A stretch of DNA of 64,000 bases, taken from NCBI GenBank assembly GCA_012932865.1, contig SAXG01000079.1, positions 123,255-187,254 of the forward strand. Reading direction: 5' to 3'. Position numbers and translations under genes: made by a program. The number at the start of each line of letters is the position of its first letter. Within the stretch, counting starts at the first letter, position 1. The notes below the pieces were generated by a model that saw nothing but the letters and a program-made list of their open reading frames with translations, had not been told where the DNA came from and searched no databases. This document shows positions 1 to 11,181 of the stretch, in pieces. The DNA comes from Amylostereum areolatum. Its lineage: Eukaryota; Basidiomycota; Agaricomycetes; Russulales; Stereaceae.

Positions 1-896
1 TTCTGGAGCGCATGCCAGGCCTGCGGCAGTTGTCTCTCCAGTGGTGCTTCCCTTCCAGACACGACCATCCAACGGTCGACAGGCGGGTGAAATTCCCCAA
101 TCTTACGCATATCGAGGTGAATGGACTTGCGGGCGATTGCGGCGCTATGCTTCGTCGGATCGAACTTGCGCCCGACGCCACATTTCTCGTTCACTTCGTG
201 GTAGCAGGCGCAACCGATCTCGACATAGTCGAGTCCATGGAAGGATTGGCCTGCCACATGCGGAGCGTGGATGACGCCAGGCCACCCATCCACACGTTGC
301 GTGTCGCGAATTGTTCCAGCGGGGAATATGACGTCGAGGTCGAGTTTGAAGCGTGGCGGGAGTCTACCAGGAACATTCACGAGCACCTGTCTCTCATGAA
401 GGTGCATCCTCCCATTCGAGCAATCTTTTGCGCGGATAATGAGGCCCCGGAACGTTTCCAGACGGTTTTCACGCAGGCGATGCGGGTGCTGCCGCTCGAC
501 AAAACAGAGACACTCTCATTCTCCCCTTATCCTTTCTGGACGCCTCAAACGGCAGCACAAGTCGGGTCATACATGCCTTCCGCTCTCCAACACCTCTTAT
601 TCGATGTGGAGTTAGACCCGCACCTCTCCCGCGTTCTAATTGCACCGGTGGATGGAACTCCGGCTCTCCCCCGTCTGAAAACGTTGTCGTTCGTCTCTAT
701 CACGATGGCAATCACGGCGACGGCAGCGAAGGAGGAAAAATACCTACTTCCCCTGGAGATTGTGACGAGGAGGCAAAGACAATATACACCGCTAGAGAAG
801 GTTTGCCTCTCCCGATGCCCATACACACCTGAAGTCATCCGCGAGCTCGAAGCTTGCGTTCCCGTCGAACATTACCCCGAGCACGTTCCTACGTGA
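1..896 (+). CDS. F-box/LRR-type protein, C-terminal part (5' end outside window)
   Basis: The frame is already open at base 1 (it reads L-E-R just before the first Met at base 12), so the gene begins upstream of the window and the N-terminal F-box is not visible. The visible ~298 residues look like the C-terminal half of Agaricomycete F-box proteins: repeated hydrophobic 'PxLxxLxL/ PNLTHIEV' segments, an 'ALQHLLFDVEL' repeat, 'ALPRLKTLSFVSI', and a closing '...LEKVCLSRCPYTPEVIRELEACVP' unit resembling a final leucine-rich repeat. Proteins of this type are presumed SCF ubiquitin-ligase substrate adaptors; the substrate is unknown. No intron is needed in this part. Family assignment is by architecture and by resemblance to the complete F-box genes elsewhere in the window (33.5, 48.8 and 23.5 kb). 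Confidence 0.6.
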   Translation, partial: LERMPGLRQLSLQWCFPSRHDHPTVDRRVKFPNLTHIEVNGLAGDCGAMLRRIELAPDATFLVHFVVAGATDLDIVESMEGLACHMRSVDDARPPIHTLRVANCSSGEYDVEVEFEAWRESTRNIHEHLSLMKVHPPIRAIFCADNEAPERFQTVFTQAMRVLPLDKTETLSFSPYPFWTPQTAAQVGSYMPSALQHLLFDVELDPHLSRVLIAPVDGTPALPRLKTLSFVSITMAITATAAKEEKYLLPLEIVTRRQRQYTPLEKVCLSRCPYTPEVIRELEACVPVEHYPEHVPT

Positions 897-1396
897 GGTG
901 TTTCTGGACAACTGTTTCAGGCCTTTTTCAACTTCGATTGGTCGCAGTTCAACGTTCAAGTCTCAAGTCGAGTATCAAGAGTGTCGTGTAGGAGTGGGAT
1001 GATCGGGGGTGGGATATCGCCCCTCGATTCCGCAACATCTGATAAATGTTTGTATTAGGTTACTTCGATGTTCACGGCCTTCCCGCTCTGAAGACCTCAG
1101 TTTTCTATCGTAATAACCATTTTAATCGTGCATGTTTTGAGAGCATACGCACGGCCGCAATGCCCGAATTGAACCGAGCTACATAGGGAAGTACGACGAA
1201 AGTCGAGCTCAGGTCGATATCAACCTCACGCTGGGCGACGATGGGGTACTGCGTGATGATCCACGACCACGGCCTTCCTGAAGCTCATAGACGGCGCTAA
1301 CCATGTACATAAAACAATTGTCATTGACATTACAACCATACATTGAACCGGCGACCGACACGGAACCAGACGTTCGCTACCTAGAATACGCCCAAA
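897..1396. other. Intergenic, convergent 3' ends
   Basis: Spacer between the F-box gene end and the 3' end of the acidic-protein gene on the other strand. I see no coding frame, repeat or RNA gene in it; it should contain both 3' UTRs. Confidence 0.5.
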
Positions 1397-2301
1397 TCAC
1401 CACGATAAAGATGGGATGCCGCCGTCGAAACGAAGAGAATCGCCTTGGACCTGTGTTTCGAATCGAGGCAGGTTCTTGTGTCTGTACTTGCTGTACACGG
1501 TGCACAGGGTGTCCAAGACTTCCATGGCGTCGACGAGCTCGCGCAAAGCATCGAACCCGTTGACGACAGGGACCGGCTCCTGGCGATCCATGACGGGTCT
1601 TTGAGCGGGCACGAGGGGCCCTCTGAACGTCGCCCCGCGTAGAGCCTTCTCGTCGTCCTCGTCCTCGTCCTCGTAGTCTTTGTCCCAGTCGGACTCATCG
1701 CTGTCGACAGCGCGCCCGCGTTCGAGTTTGGCCTTCACGGCGCAGGCTGGGCACCCGGAGCTGCAGTCGGACCTAGTATCGTCTTCGGTGTCGTCGTCTA
1801 CATCCGATGTATAGGCGGTCAAGTCGAGGTAGACCTCGAGGACCTCTTCCGCGAAGCGCTCCACGGACAAAGTGTCGGTGGCCTTCAGACGATCGGCTTG
1901 CATCTTCCACGCGATAGCCTTGAGTTTGTCGCTTGCGATGCCATGGAGGTGTCCGTATTCCTCCAGGATAGAAACCCAAAGGGGAGTCTGATCTAAGATA
2001 CGCGCATCGTCAAAAAAGGTGTGGCAGTATGGATTGGAAAGAGCGCACCTTCGTCGGCGGATTCATTCTCGTCCTCTTCGTCGTCGGCCTGTTCTAACGA
2101 GTCGATCCAAGCCTCAAACGACCGTTCATCGTCACTCGTCTCTTGTTGGGTATGAAACGGCACCGGGCCTGCGTCGTCGCCATCGTCCGCGTGACCAGGA
2201 GAGAAAATATCGGTGGGTGGATCGACCAGTTCCTCTGGGGCGCGCTGGTCGAGGGTGAGTTCGACGGACGTCGTGGGTTGTTCGGTAGTGACAGGCTCCA
2301 T
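1397..2301 (-). CDS. Acidic hypothetical protein, two exons
   Basis: Two exons, 2301-2049 and 1992-1397, join across a 56-nt intron (GTGCGC...CTTAG) into an exact 282-residue frame. Residues 1-85 are rich in D/E/T/P (start MEPVTTEQP; acidic run DDEEDENESADEG just before the junction). The join gives a short ordered segment TPLWVSILEEYGHLHGIAS followed by a helical stretch (KLKAIAWKMQADRLKATDTL) and a second acidic run (DWDKDYEDEDEDDEK) with a small cysteine cluster CSSGCPAC. A C-terminal helix (ALRELVDAMEVLDTLCTVYSKYR) ends the protein. I do not recognise a named domain. Its acidity suggests a nuclear or chaperone-like protein, but that is inference. The frame continues open upstream of the chosen Met to about 2481, so a longer first exon is possible. 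Confidence 0.6.
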
Positions 2302-3199
2302 CGCCGTGTCGAAATGTCTGTCCAAACCATGGGTCAGTGGCCACGAAGCTTCAAAATAAGTGAAGGAAACCCACCAGAGAAACCGAACCTGTCGTCGAGG
2401 GGGGAAAGCCACTGGATCCAAGGGTCCCTCAGAGGCTTGAACCGATGATGAGGGAATGAGAGAGCGCCGATGGCGGCACATTTATTGAGGGATTGAACAA
2501 TGGCACACGTGCGGCCGACCGAGTCGCTGAGACCTCCCCTTCATCCATTGTCTCGTGCGTAAAGAGTCCTGAGGAATCAGGATTGGTGAGGTGCGGGTCT
2601 TGCCAGTGTTCAGAAAGCGGTACATCCTCGTATTCGAACGTTCTTGAAGAAAAATTTCCCAGAAGACGGAAGAATTTTTACGGAATGCCGTTTTGAGAGA
2701 GGATGGGAGAAGGGAATGCGGTCGTCGCTGTCACCGTCGACATCGAGTGACGGTCGACGCGGTCAACGAGTCTCGGCGCCTTTCGCGCACCACGTGACAT
2801 GCGTTCGTTGACGCGACGGCGCTTACTTTTACCTTCCTGCTCTTCCCCTCCACCAACAGCGTTCTGGCCGGCTTACCCTCTTTCCGTCCCGCTACTTGCC
2901 GGAGGAGAAACACACAAATTATAGGTGTGCTACACCATCTCTACGGTCTTCATCCTCTCGGAAAGACTGGTCACTGATGCCAGGCTCGTTCTATCGCCAG
3001 CAGGTTCCATCTCATAAACGCCATTTCTTCCATATTCTGAAACATCGTTCTTCCTTGGGGCTGGGATTTTTGCTATAGGGAACAGAAATCTGTTTGGTGC
3101 GCTATAATATTGAACCATAAAACGTTCGTTAAAGCTCTCACCTTCTTCTCTAATTCTCAGGAACTGTCTGTCATACTTGCGGGTTTACCTGCCATCCTA
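2302..3199. promoter_or_regulatory. Bidirectional promoter region
   Basis: Divergent spacer between the acidic-protein gene (minus) and the SprT-like gene (plus). It contains pyrimidine-rich stretches (around 2830-2890) on the plus strand, typical of fungal core promoters. No clear TATA box, operator or coding frame is evident. Confidence 0.4.
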
Positions 3200-5040
3200 A
3201 TGCCACCGCGCGCCTCTGCACAGCGACACTTGCCGCCAAGCCAGGAAATCATTGAGATATCATCATCTGATGAAGAGGAACAAGCAACGTATGTTGGTGG
3301 TTTCTACTTAGAGGTCCAGCTCGCCGACGAAAAATATGTATCTGTCCGCCAGTCTACCCCGTTGCATTCTCGGCCCCAGCCATCTTCAAGGCCAGCCCCC
3401 ACCCATCAGCACTTCTCAAAGGTCATTCTTGCGAAGCTTCCAACACCATTCCTTGCTAACGATGGCGTAGCCCCCTCAAGGCTCGTCGCAGACCGCGGGT
3501 CATCCACTCTAGCGACGATGACGACGACGAGAATGCGCCTGCGTTTCCACCCTTGGATGTAATCGATATCTCAGACGATTCCGAACCTCCTTCTCCGGCT
3601 GTTAGACGGCAAAGAAAGACTGTTTCAAACGCGAGGATCCTCTCATCACCCCGTCAGGCGCCAGCACAACAGACGGTACCACTCTATGCTTCGGACAGTG
3701 ACGACGGCAGCGCCTGCGATACGGATGATAGCGACGCTTTTCTTCCTATGTAAGTGCATATGACGGGCTCGAGATGGTCTCCGTTCTCACTCTATCCTCT
3801 AGGTACATATCCAAGGGCCTCAAACGACCAACTCACCTGCAAAAAGCGTCTACACTCCCTGTCATCCCAAGGACTCCCGCCAAGCTCAGAAAGACGGGGT
3901 CTCTCCAAGCAGACTCTACGCCCGCCCTTCTTCGCACATACACTACCACCACGGCCACCACTTCGCGCCCAACATCGCTCACTCCCTGTACACCCCAAAC
4001 CGCTCGTACGTTAGCACCGAAGACGCCACGTACGTCCAAGAAGGCCCTCGCGCAGGCCACACAAGCCCATCGCGCTGCCTATGCCCAGAAACTATTCGAC
4101 GAACTCAACCGAGAGGTGTTCAACGATGGCCTCCCAGCGGACACCACGCTCATCTGGAGTAGCCGGCTATTGTCGACGGCGGGGCGCGCCAGGTGGCATC
4201 GCTCGAAGGACAGAACAGAGACGTCGGAGATCGAGCTGGCCATCAAGGTCCTGGATTCGGACGGTGAGTCTTAGTTGTCTATGGGAAGATGGAATGGCGA
4301 ACTGACTAGCCAGCAGAACGGATACGCAATACGCTGTCCCACGAGATGTGCCATCTGGCGTGCTGGACGATCAACAAGGACCCGAAGGAAGGACATGGAC
4401 CAGCGTGGAAGACTTGGTAAGACTGACTCTGTTCATCTGGTTGCGAGGTTCTGACCTGGCGGCTACTCCAGGGCATCGAAAGTGATGAAGAAGAGACCCG
4501 AGATAAGGATATCGGTACGGATTCCTCGTGCTGTCCGCCTGCAGATCACCAGCTAACATCGTGCAGACTAGACACGAATACGAGATCTCGTATCCGTTCC
4601 AATGGGGTACGTCCACCGCTTGACCTTTTTCTCGGTACCGTGGCTTAACCACCCCCCATTCGTCCAGAGTGCAACAATTGTTGCAAGATGTTCGTTCTCC
4701 TGGCCTACGCCTTAATGATTGTCTGACCGGTTCACAGCTATGGTCGGTTCAGCAAGAGCATCCGAGCGGACGAAGTCTGTGAGTGTTTCGTCCTCCTTTT
4801 CTGTACATCTTGAGAAACTGCAGCCGACAGTGTGCGGCGCATGCAAAACCGGAAAGCTCGAAGCGCTCTTCACCACTCGCGTCAGAGCGAAGAAGACGCC
4901 CGGTACGTCACTGTGATGGATCCTTCCTTGTGTCCATACTCATGTAGTCCTTCTCGTTAGGTCCGTCTGCAAAGGCACCTGACGAACGGTGCTCGGACTT
5001 GGAAGTGCTCGCGGCAACAGTGGGTGGACTACGCCTATGA
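3200..5040 (+). CDS. SprT-like/GCNA-type metalloprotease domain protein with N-terminal SUMO-interaction motifs
   Basis: About ten exons (3200-3288, 3353-3421, 3471-3749, 3803-4263, 4317-4416, 4472-4514, 4567-4606, 4668-4689, 4738-4778, 4831-4902, 4961-5040) splice to an exact 431-residue frame. The N-terminus is disordered and acidic, with two SIM-like motifs, EIIEISSSDEE (near residue 16) and DVIDISDDSE (near 80). From about residue 190 there is a SprT domain: FDELNREVFNDGLP, then HEMCHLACW with the zinc-binding HExxH, a third ligand in EGHGPAW, and a zinc-ribbon formed by CNNC...CGAC. SprT proteins of the SPRTN/Wss1/GCNA group cut DNA-protein crosslinks. SIMs plus an acidic tail point to the GCNA-like branch, acting on SUMOylated chromatin proteins (inference). 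The last exon is the least certain: an alternative donor at about 4880 would give a different tail (HLTNGARTWKCSRQQW). Confidence 0.85.
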
Positions 5041-5446
5041 GTTTAGTGTCGCTTCTTGTCCCAGGGCGTCGTTATGCATACGATGCTGTTCTATCTCCTT
5101 CCCTTTCCTATATGAGCGTCTTCCCAACACTTTATATCAGTGTCGTTCTGGCCAAAGACAAAAACCGAAAGTTATCACATGCCAGTGTGGTAAGAAGCTG
5201 CCATCGAGAGCCAACAATAAGGTCGCCATCGAACGTCGAAACTCGAGCTCTTCCTATTCCCTCTTACCCTCGCCGTCTTCATTGTGGGGGCCCACTTTGT
5301 TGCGAACGTCTTTCCAGTGTGTCATTCCGCCTATCTTTTCTATGGTACTTATATGCTCATGTGTGCGAAGCTTTTTCACAGCTCACTGTCCATTTCGAGT
5401 GAAAGACGATCGATAGCTGATCTCTGGTTCTTTATTCAAGCTCGCT
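5041..5446. other. Intergenic stretch
   Basis: Spacer after the SprT-like gene. Several frames are open but none has a recognisable domain. An alternative 3' exon of the SprT gene may run to about 5100. Confidence 0.35.
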
Positions 5447-6103
5447 GTGAAGAGCCACGAAAAGACGCAAAGCCGGCTGCTATCTCTTTTCCTTATGATC
5501 ACGACTATATGCTCCCAGGCAGATATCCACACCCAAACACCGCCCGACGTGCTCCGCAATATGCCCCTGCTCGAAGTCCTTGACTTGGAGTTTGTTCTTC
5601 CCCCTACAGACGGAGGCATGCATTATCCCCAATCTAGGATGGTCTCCTTCCCATGTCTTCGCCAGATAGAACTGTCCGGAAATACGCCCCAAGAATGCGT
5701 TGACTTCATCTCCTGCCTCGACTGCCCAAATGTCACGACAATCGTATTCAGTGGCATCGACGTCGACGAGGAGGACATGATCGATCCTATCATATCCACG
5801 CTCCAACAGCATTGCCGTAACCTCACCATACCCATCGGAGAACTTTATGTGGACATGTATGAAGACGAACTCGAGATTCAGGCGAAAGACATAGACACGG
5901 ATATCTTGATCTTTCGAATCGCACATCGTATCCACGAGGCCGACCTGGACTCTACGTCATCCCCGGCCACCGTATTCGCCCACTACGCTAACCGCTTCAT
6001 CACGTCGCTCCCCGTCCGCGACGTTGAAAGAGTCGACTGCTCTTTCTGTTTTCTCTATGATGACATCAGCAACAACAATTTCTCGGTCGAAATTTGGGTC
6101 TAA
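5447..6103 (+). pseudogene. Truncated F-box/LRR remnant
   Basis: An open frame ending at 6103 carries LRR-like lines typical of mushroom F-box proteins (PDVLRNMPLLEVLDLEF, FPCLRQIELSGNTPQECVDFI, a cysteine-rich CLDCPNVTTIVFSG). An intron is likely just before PDVLRN (acceptor near 5520). No F-box or N-terminal half is seen upstream before the SprT gene, and the C-terminal repeats found in full-length paralogues are missing, so this looks like a middle fragment of an F-box gene. It could instead be a short, still expressed, divergent member. Confidence 0.45.
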
Positions 6104-6533
6104 GTTCTTGGAACGCTGCAGTGCGTGAAGAAAGCCGCTATCTTCTTCGGAGAGCCCGCTTTCATCCTTTCCTTTTCTTCCTTTGTTCCCTCTCGACGTT
6201 AAGACCCTCGATTTCTGGACGCCTTTCTACCCTTTCCCTCCCTCTACTTCAAGTTCCGCCATCGACCTCCTATTTGCGACTCCGCTCCCACATATATACC
6301 CGATGTTGTCATTTGCAGGTTTTGACTTTGGACTGCGCAGATATAACGGTTCGACTGCGACTGCATAGGTATCGAACGTTGAACGTCGCCCACTTACTTC
6401 GCATCCTGAATCATTCCCATGCCGGGAGCAACGCTCACCGTGGCCCGCAGCTTTCCTGTCAGAGCTTCTGCGCCTCCAAACTTCGGAGACAAGTCAGCGC
6501 CCAATTGCGCCAATCTACTTATGAGTATATGAA
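6104..6533. other. Intergenic stretch
   Basis: Pyrimidine-rich spacer (TTTCCTTTTCTTCC, CCCTTTCCCTCCC) between the F-box remnant and the 3' end of the ALKBH6 gene. No supported coding frame. Confidence 0.4.
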
Positions 6534-7931
6534 CTATCGTCTCCCAAAGGTCGTCCCTGGCCCGACGCGCGCTACCCGTCCCACGTCGCGGCAGGTCAAG
6601 CTGTACCGCGTCCCGCGCACCAACGTCCCGCCCTCACGCACCGCTCGTTTCTCCGTTTGTCCCGTCAGCATCTCCCAGTTCGCGACCCTGACTCGACTGT
6701 CGTCAACACGGGACGCATCCTCGTGGGAGACGTGAACCGAGAAAAGGTCGATGTCTGTCTCGGAGATGCCGTGCAGATGGGAGGTGTACAGCTCTGAAGA
6801 GGTGATTACGAGGCTGCGCGGTTCGAGAAGAAGAGAGAGGGCAGGTGTGGGGTCGATGGGGCGACCAACGCTGGTGGCGGCGGAAGATTCGTCGGCGTAG
6901 CGGTAATAGTGCATCACCGTGTGCGAACCGAGGGAGAGCGTCGCAACGGTTGGGTAGTACGACGGGCCGTCCTCGTGCGGCTGAGCGAGTGAGGGGACTC
7001 GTCGGCGTTGGTTGAGTGGTGTGGCTTGCGAGACGTACCATAATGCCTTGTCCCGCGTGGTACTGCCGGTAGAAGTCAATTGAACGATCTTCGGATGAAA
7101 GAACGTTTGATACCTCATTCATAATGATGTGATTGGGCCGTTCGTGCGGCGACTTGTCGAAGATACCGACGTCCTTCAAACGGGAGATGATATCAGGGCT
7201 ATAGCTTGGTCAATTACCGAGTGCATTTTGGGACCTTAAAGACGCACTATTTGGTCACGAACTCGGGCATGGCTTGAGGGACGAGAACATTTGTGTTGGT
7301 CAGATCGCCGCCTGGGGGTGTGAAGAAGATCAAGATCAGGGCGAATTTGCGGTCTGAAGTGGGCTGGTATGCCAAAGGACATGGAGACTCGACGGACGTG
7401 CCGACGTCACCGAGGTCGTGGGCATCTCCAAAGTCCCGATGCCAAAAGCAGGACATGATTCCGAGGTACATATGTAGAGTATGTCAATTGGATCGGACGA
7501 TTTGAACGCACCCCATGTTTGAAGCCTAGTACGGCCACCGTGTATGGTCGGACGTACGTCAACTGATTTTAGACATTTTGCGAAAGAGAAATGAAATCTA
7601 GTAAACATACCTTCGGTTTGCGAGCTGTCGCCACTTGGGCTGAGGAGTTTCCTGGATCTAGGATGTAAAAGCGAATCAGCGATTGATCGGTGAGCACATG
7701 ACGAGTCCGGGAGTCGGTGACGAGATGAGGAGATGTCAACCGGCCCAGTCGACGGGTGCCACACAATGGCACACATTGTCGCAGCCTTCCACAGTAGTAC
7801 TTATCCTCAGAAGAACTTCAAGTTGAATGGCGTACCTTTCGTACCAAGTACGCCTCCTCATCTTCCGTGACAAAATCCGGGATATAGAACGAACATTCCG
7901 AGCCGGGAACACGATGGAGAGAGAGGTCCAT
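6534..7931 (-). CDS. ALKBH6: AlkB homologue 6 (Fe(II)/2-oxoglutarate dioxygenase)
   Basis: Seven exons (7931-7836, 7657-7611, 7525-7512, 7311-7248, 7198-7114, 7062-7039, 6980-6534) splice to an exact 258-residue frame, the usual ALKBH6 length. The order of motifs matches the family: FYIPDFVTEDEEAYLVRK near the N-terminus, then TPQPKWRQLANRRLQTWGGDL, NVLVPQAMPEFVTKYPDI, NHIIMNEYHAGQGIM, PHEDGPSYYPTVATLSLGSH (iron ligands H and D of HxD), LLLEPRSLVI and finally TLVRGTRYSLTCRDV, where the R-x5-R type 2-oxoglutarate-binding region lies. AlkB proteins oxidatively demethylate nucleic acids; ALKBH6 substrates are poorly defined. One exon is only 14 nt. Identification is firm; exact splice sites were set by frame and family match. 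Confidence 0.92.
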
Positions 7932-8781
7932 AGGATTGTTTTCGCGTGGTGCGATTTCCGTTGTTGCTGGTGCGGATCACTGATCAGGCCATCCAGGGAT
8001 CCGAGGAGGATGGGCTCGGGGCGAACAACGCGTGTTCGGCGTCTCCGGGATTCATTACGATGTCGCGATGAGGTCATGTCGCCGACCTCCCACTTGTAAG
8101 ATGCTCGACGTTCGACTGTTCAAGTCACGGAATCAAACCCTTACTAGCTTTGCTTAGGGTGACGTTCTTGTATATGGCCCTTTTACTTCCAAGGGCGCCA
8201 TGCCGTCGACGAACGCCATACCTCGGAGCCCGGAGGCAGACCTTAGTACAGACAAGTAAAATAAACGCGCCGCTGCACTTTGCAGGTACCGGTACGACCA
8301 AGGTACGACAGCGTACCAATGACCAGTCAGCACAATGTCAATGTTGTCACCATACTTGACAAATTTTTTCTACCACATGGCATTTTGACGAGGCGTGCCA
8401 GATATCGGAAACATCACGGTTAGGGATTGGTTAGGGATCTGAAGTGTCTGTGGACGGCTGCACATGGATCGACTGCGGACTTCGAACCTCGGTGCAGTGT
8501 GACTGTGCGCTGGGACTCATGAAGCCTGAGCTTGGGTTCCCGATGCGAATAAATTGGGAAGATCAATATTCAATGCCGCAGCATCTTTGCTCGTGAAACG
8601 CATGCGAGTGAAACTTGCTCGAAGGAGTAGCCATGAAAGACAAGAACCCCTTGCCGGATGCTGACGTAAGTGCTTAACTGGCTAATAATGTTTATGACGT
8701 TCGATCTCTGAACGCACCACCACCACCACCCTCCCGTCCCCTCCCGCCGCCGTCGATGCTCATCGTCTCCCGTTAATACTA
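7932..8781. promoter_or_regulatory. Bidirectional promoter region
   Basis: An 850-bp divergent spacer between ALKBH6 (minus) and the 8782 gene (plus). A CAC/CT-rich tract (about 8715-8755, CACCACCACCACCACC then CCCTCCCGTCCCC) lies 30-70 bp before the plus-strand start. No convincing coding frame. Confidence 0.4.
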
Positions 8782-11181
8782 ATGTTCTCTACACTCTCAT
8801 CTTTTCTACCCTCTGCTCTGCAGCAACAGTCTACCGAGGACAAGAAGGTCGGCACGGATTCGCCCAGGCCTGCGGAGAAGCCATCACAACCGGCCAAAAC
8901 ACAACCAGAGCAGGCGTCCTCGTCTGTCGACGAGGTTGGAGTGGTGAGAAGAGAGAGGAAGGAGAAGAAGAACACACAAGAGGTGCGTGACTTGGTTTCT
9001 GTCTTTTCCCTGTGGCCGAACAGGCGTTGGGATGGGTTGCGCGGTACACCCTGTTGGAATATGACGCCGACGAAGTCATCGGAGGACTATATGCCCCACC
9101 GCTATCAGTCTACATATCAGTCCACCCTCGGTGCTTCTGTCTTCACCATGTGCTTCGCCCTTCAGACGCACTCACCGAGGAGAGCGGTCGACTCAGACGG
9201 TTTCGGTAGCCGCCCGCGAATGGCACGGTGCGGGATCGATGGTCAGATTCGTGAAAACGAGTGGACTATATGTCCTCTACGAGCCCGAAATCCGTGCATG
9301 GACGCCAGGACGCAACCTGCGCTGTCCGCAGCGAGCCTGCTCTTCTGTTCGTCGGAAGACTTTTTCTTCCCATTTCTCGCGATTTCCCCGCCTCCTTCGC
9401 GCCTTCTCGACGCGAGATTCGTCGTTCTAACACTTGATCTTCAGACTTTCATTGTCGTACGACCACCTCCAGCAAAAAACAACCACCCTCTCAACCTCCA
9501 GGTCCAACTTGTACCACCGCAAGCACGCGATCGGTCCCAGCGCCGTTCTGTCGACTTCTCAATATCCTCCCGCGACAGTGGCGCCGACGACCCCAATGCG
9601 CTCGCCCGCACCCAGTCTGGCCGCTCGGACGTGTCCTCTTACTCCGGCTATGCCTCCGTCGCGTCCTTTTCTTCCGTGGCATCGACCAGCACGACCTCCT
9701 CCCGTCGCATGATCATCCCGCTCTACAACCTCCAAGCGCACAACGTGATGCAGAACGTGATCGTGGACGCGGGCACGGACGCCAAGGTGTCCAAGTTCAT
9801 GCGCCGAGGACTGGAAGTCATCGGTCTCGCCGTGCTGGAGCCACTCGAGGTCTTCGGGACCAACTCAAGCCTGGCGTTCGAAGTGCCGCTGTCCCCCAGC
9901 ACCCGCACGAGCATGGACGACCGCCGGGATTTCATCCACAGCGTCCAGGCAGGGGAACACGAACGCCCGCAGACCGCGACCTCCTCCGTGCTCTCCGTCT
10001 CCTCCGCGGGCACAGATCCACACGCGACGCCCGTCGCAGGCCACGGCTTCCCCGTGCCCCCCGCCGGCGCAGCCCCCGAGCGCAACGGCGCGAAGAAGAT
10101 TTTCGGCAAGCTGTTCAAGAAGAAAGACACCGCACCGGCCGCACCCGAACCCGCCTCGCCCTCCGCTGCGTCCTTCCTCAGAGTGCCGCGCGCGAAGGCG
10201 CCCGCGGGCCAGGCAAAGCGCGGATCGTGGGCACCCCCGCCGCCAGCACACGCCCAGGAGGTGTCGGGCGCGTCGACAACGGCCGGCGTCACGCTGCAGC
10301 CTGCGGTGCTCGGGCTCCAGCCTATCCTCAGCTCGCCGATCAACCCCCCGCGCGGACGGCCCCACAGCTACGCCTGGCTGGTCAGGCGGTGGATCAAAGG
10401 CGGGGACGAGGGCATCCTCGGCAACGTGATCGGGCTCGTGGGCGGCATGGGCCTCTCGGACGACAAACGGCGGTCGCGCATGCCGGAGGGCGGGCAGGTC
10501 GAGGTGCAGTTCATCTGGGCGCGGGGCAGGAAGCCGGTGGGAGGCAAAGGCGCGAGCGCGAGCACGAAGGAGACGCGGCGGAGGAGCACGGGCGGGCTCG
10601 CGTCCGACCCGCCCTCGCTGTCCTCATTGACGCATCCAGACGGGAAGCGGGCGTCGACGGACCAACACAGCATCTCCACGGGGACGAGCGACGAGCCGCC
10701 GCCGTCCTCGATGGCGGGGATGGAGGACTCGGGGGACGAGAGCGATCCGGAGGACTCGGAGCGGCCGTGGACGTGCACGCTGGTCATCCGACGGGTGTCG
10801 TCGCCCGGGGTGGGCGCGGACGCGAGGCTGGAGGACATGGCGTCGCCGATGGACGGGCACATGCCGCAGACGCTGATCCGGATGAAGGTCGCGACGTTCT
10901 CGCCGACGCCGCACCATCCGAAGGTGGTCTCGCTGCTGAAGGTGCCGTTCCCGCTCCCGGACATCGTCGTGGACCAGATGATCGTGCATCGGCGCGTGGT
11001 GACGCCGCAGGGGCTCGCGCGGCCGAGCTACGACCCCAGTTCGCAGAAGGGCCTCGTGCTGACGGCGGAGGAGATCAAGGATATCGTGTCGTCGACGGGG
11101 CTGTGGCTTGTGGTGCGGGAGAACATTGGCGGGGTGGGGAAGGTGAGTAGGAAAGGGGACGGGTGGAGGATTCGGGCGTGA
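8782..11181 (+). CDS. Conserved basidiomycete protein of unknown function
   Basis: The ATG at 8782 starts MFSTLSSFLPSALQQQ. The preferred model joins exon 8782-8982 to 9445-11181 by removing a 462-nt intron (GTGCGT...TTCAG), giving 645 residues. The intron is a multiple of three and happens to stay open, so a 799-residue read-through frame exists; a coding-looking patch inside it (ALGWVARYTLLEYDADEVIGG, acceptor near 9023) could be an extra exon. The second exon has a beta-rich block (TFIVVRPPPAKNNHPLNLQ; IIPLYNLQAHNVMQNVIVDAGTDAKVSKFMRRGLEVIGLAVLEPLEV), a lysine patch KKIFGKLFKKK, a Ser/Pro/Gly-rich linker, and a C-terminal block (WTCTLVIRR ... GLWLVVRENIGG). No catalytic motif or membrane segment is seen. 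The split beta domain and basic patch would suit a membrane- or lipid-associated scaffold, but I do not recognise the family. Confidence 0.75.
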   Translation: MFSTLSSFLPSALQQQSTEDKKVGTDSPRPAEKPSQPAKTQPEQASSSVDEVGVVRRERKEKKNTQEVRDLVSVFSLWPNRRWDGLRGTPCWNMTPTKSSEDYMPHRYQSTYQSTLGASVFTMCFALQTHSPRRAVDSDGFGSRPRMARCGIDGQIRENEWTICPLRARNPCMDARTQPALSAASLLFCSSEDFFFPFLAISPPPSRLLDARFVVLTLDLQTFIVVRPPPAKNNHPLNLQVQLVPPQARDRSQRRSVDFSISSRDSGADDPNALARTQSGRSDVSSYSGYASVASFSSVASTSTTSSRRMIIPLYNLQAHNVMQNVIVDAGTDAKVSKFMRRGLEVIGLAVLEPLEVFGTNSSLAFEVPLSPSTRTSMDDRRDFIHSVQAGEHERPQTATSSVLSVSSAGTDPHATPVAGHGFPVPPAGAAPERNGAKKIFGKLFKKKDTAPAAPEPASPSAASFLRVPRAKAPAGQAKRGSWAPPPPAHAQEVSGASTTAGVTLQPAVLGLQPILSSPINPPRGRPHSYAWLVRRWIKGGDEGILGNVIGLVGGMGLSDDKRRSRMPEGGQVEVQFIWARGRKPVGGKGASASTKETRRRSTGGLASDPPSLSSLTHPDGKRASTDQHSISTGTSDEPPPSSMAGMEDSGDESDPEDSERPWTCTLVIRRVSSPGVGADARLEDMASPMDGHMPQTLIRMKVATFSPTPHHPKVVSLLKVPFPLPDIVVDQMIVHRRVVTPQGLARPSYDPSSQKGLVLTAEEIKDIVSSTGLWLVVRENIGGVGKVSRKGDGWRIRA

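Noticed and set aside
10227..11150. 307-codon Arg/Ala/Gly-rich frame
   Set aside because: An out-of-frame shadow of the GC-rich 8782 gene, with biased composition.
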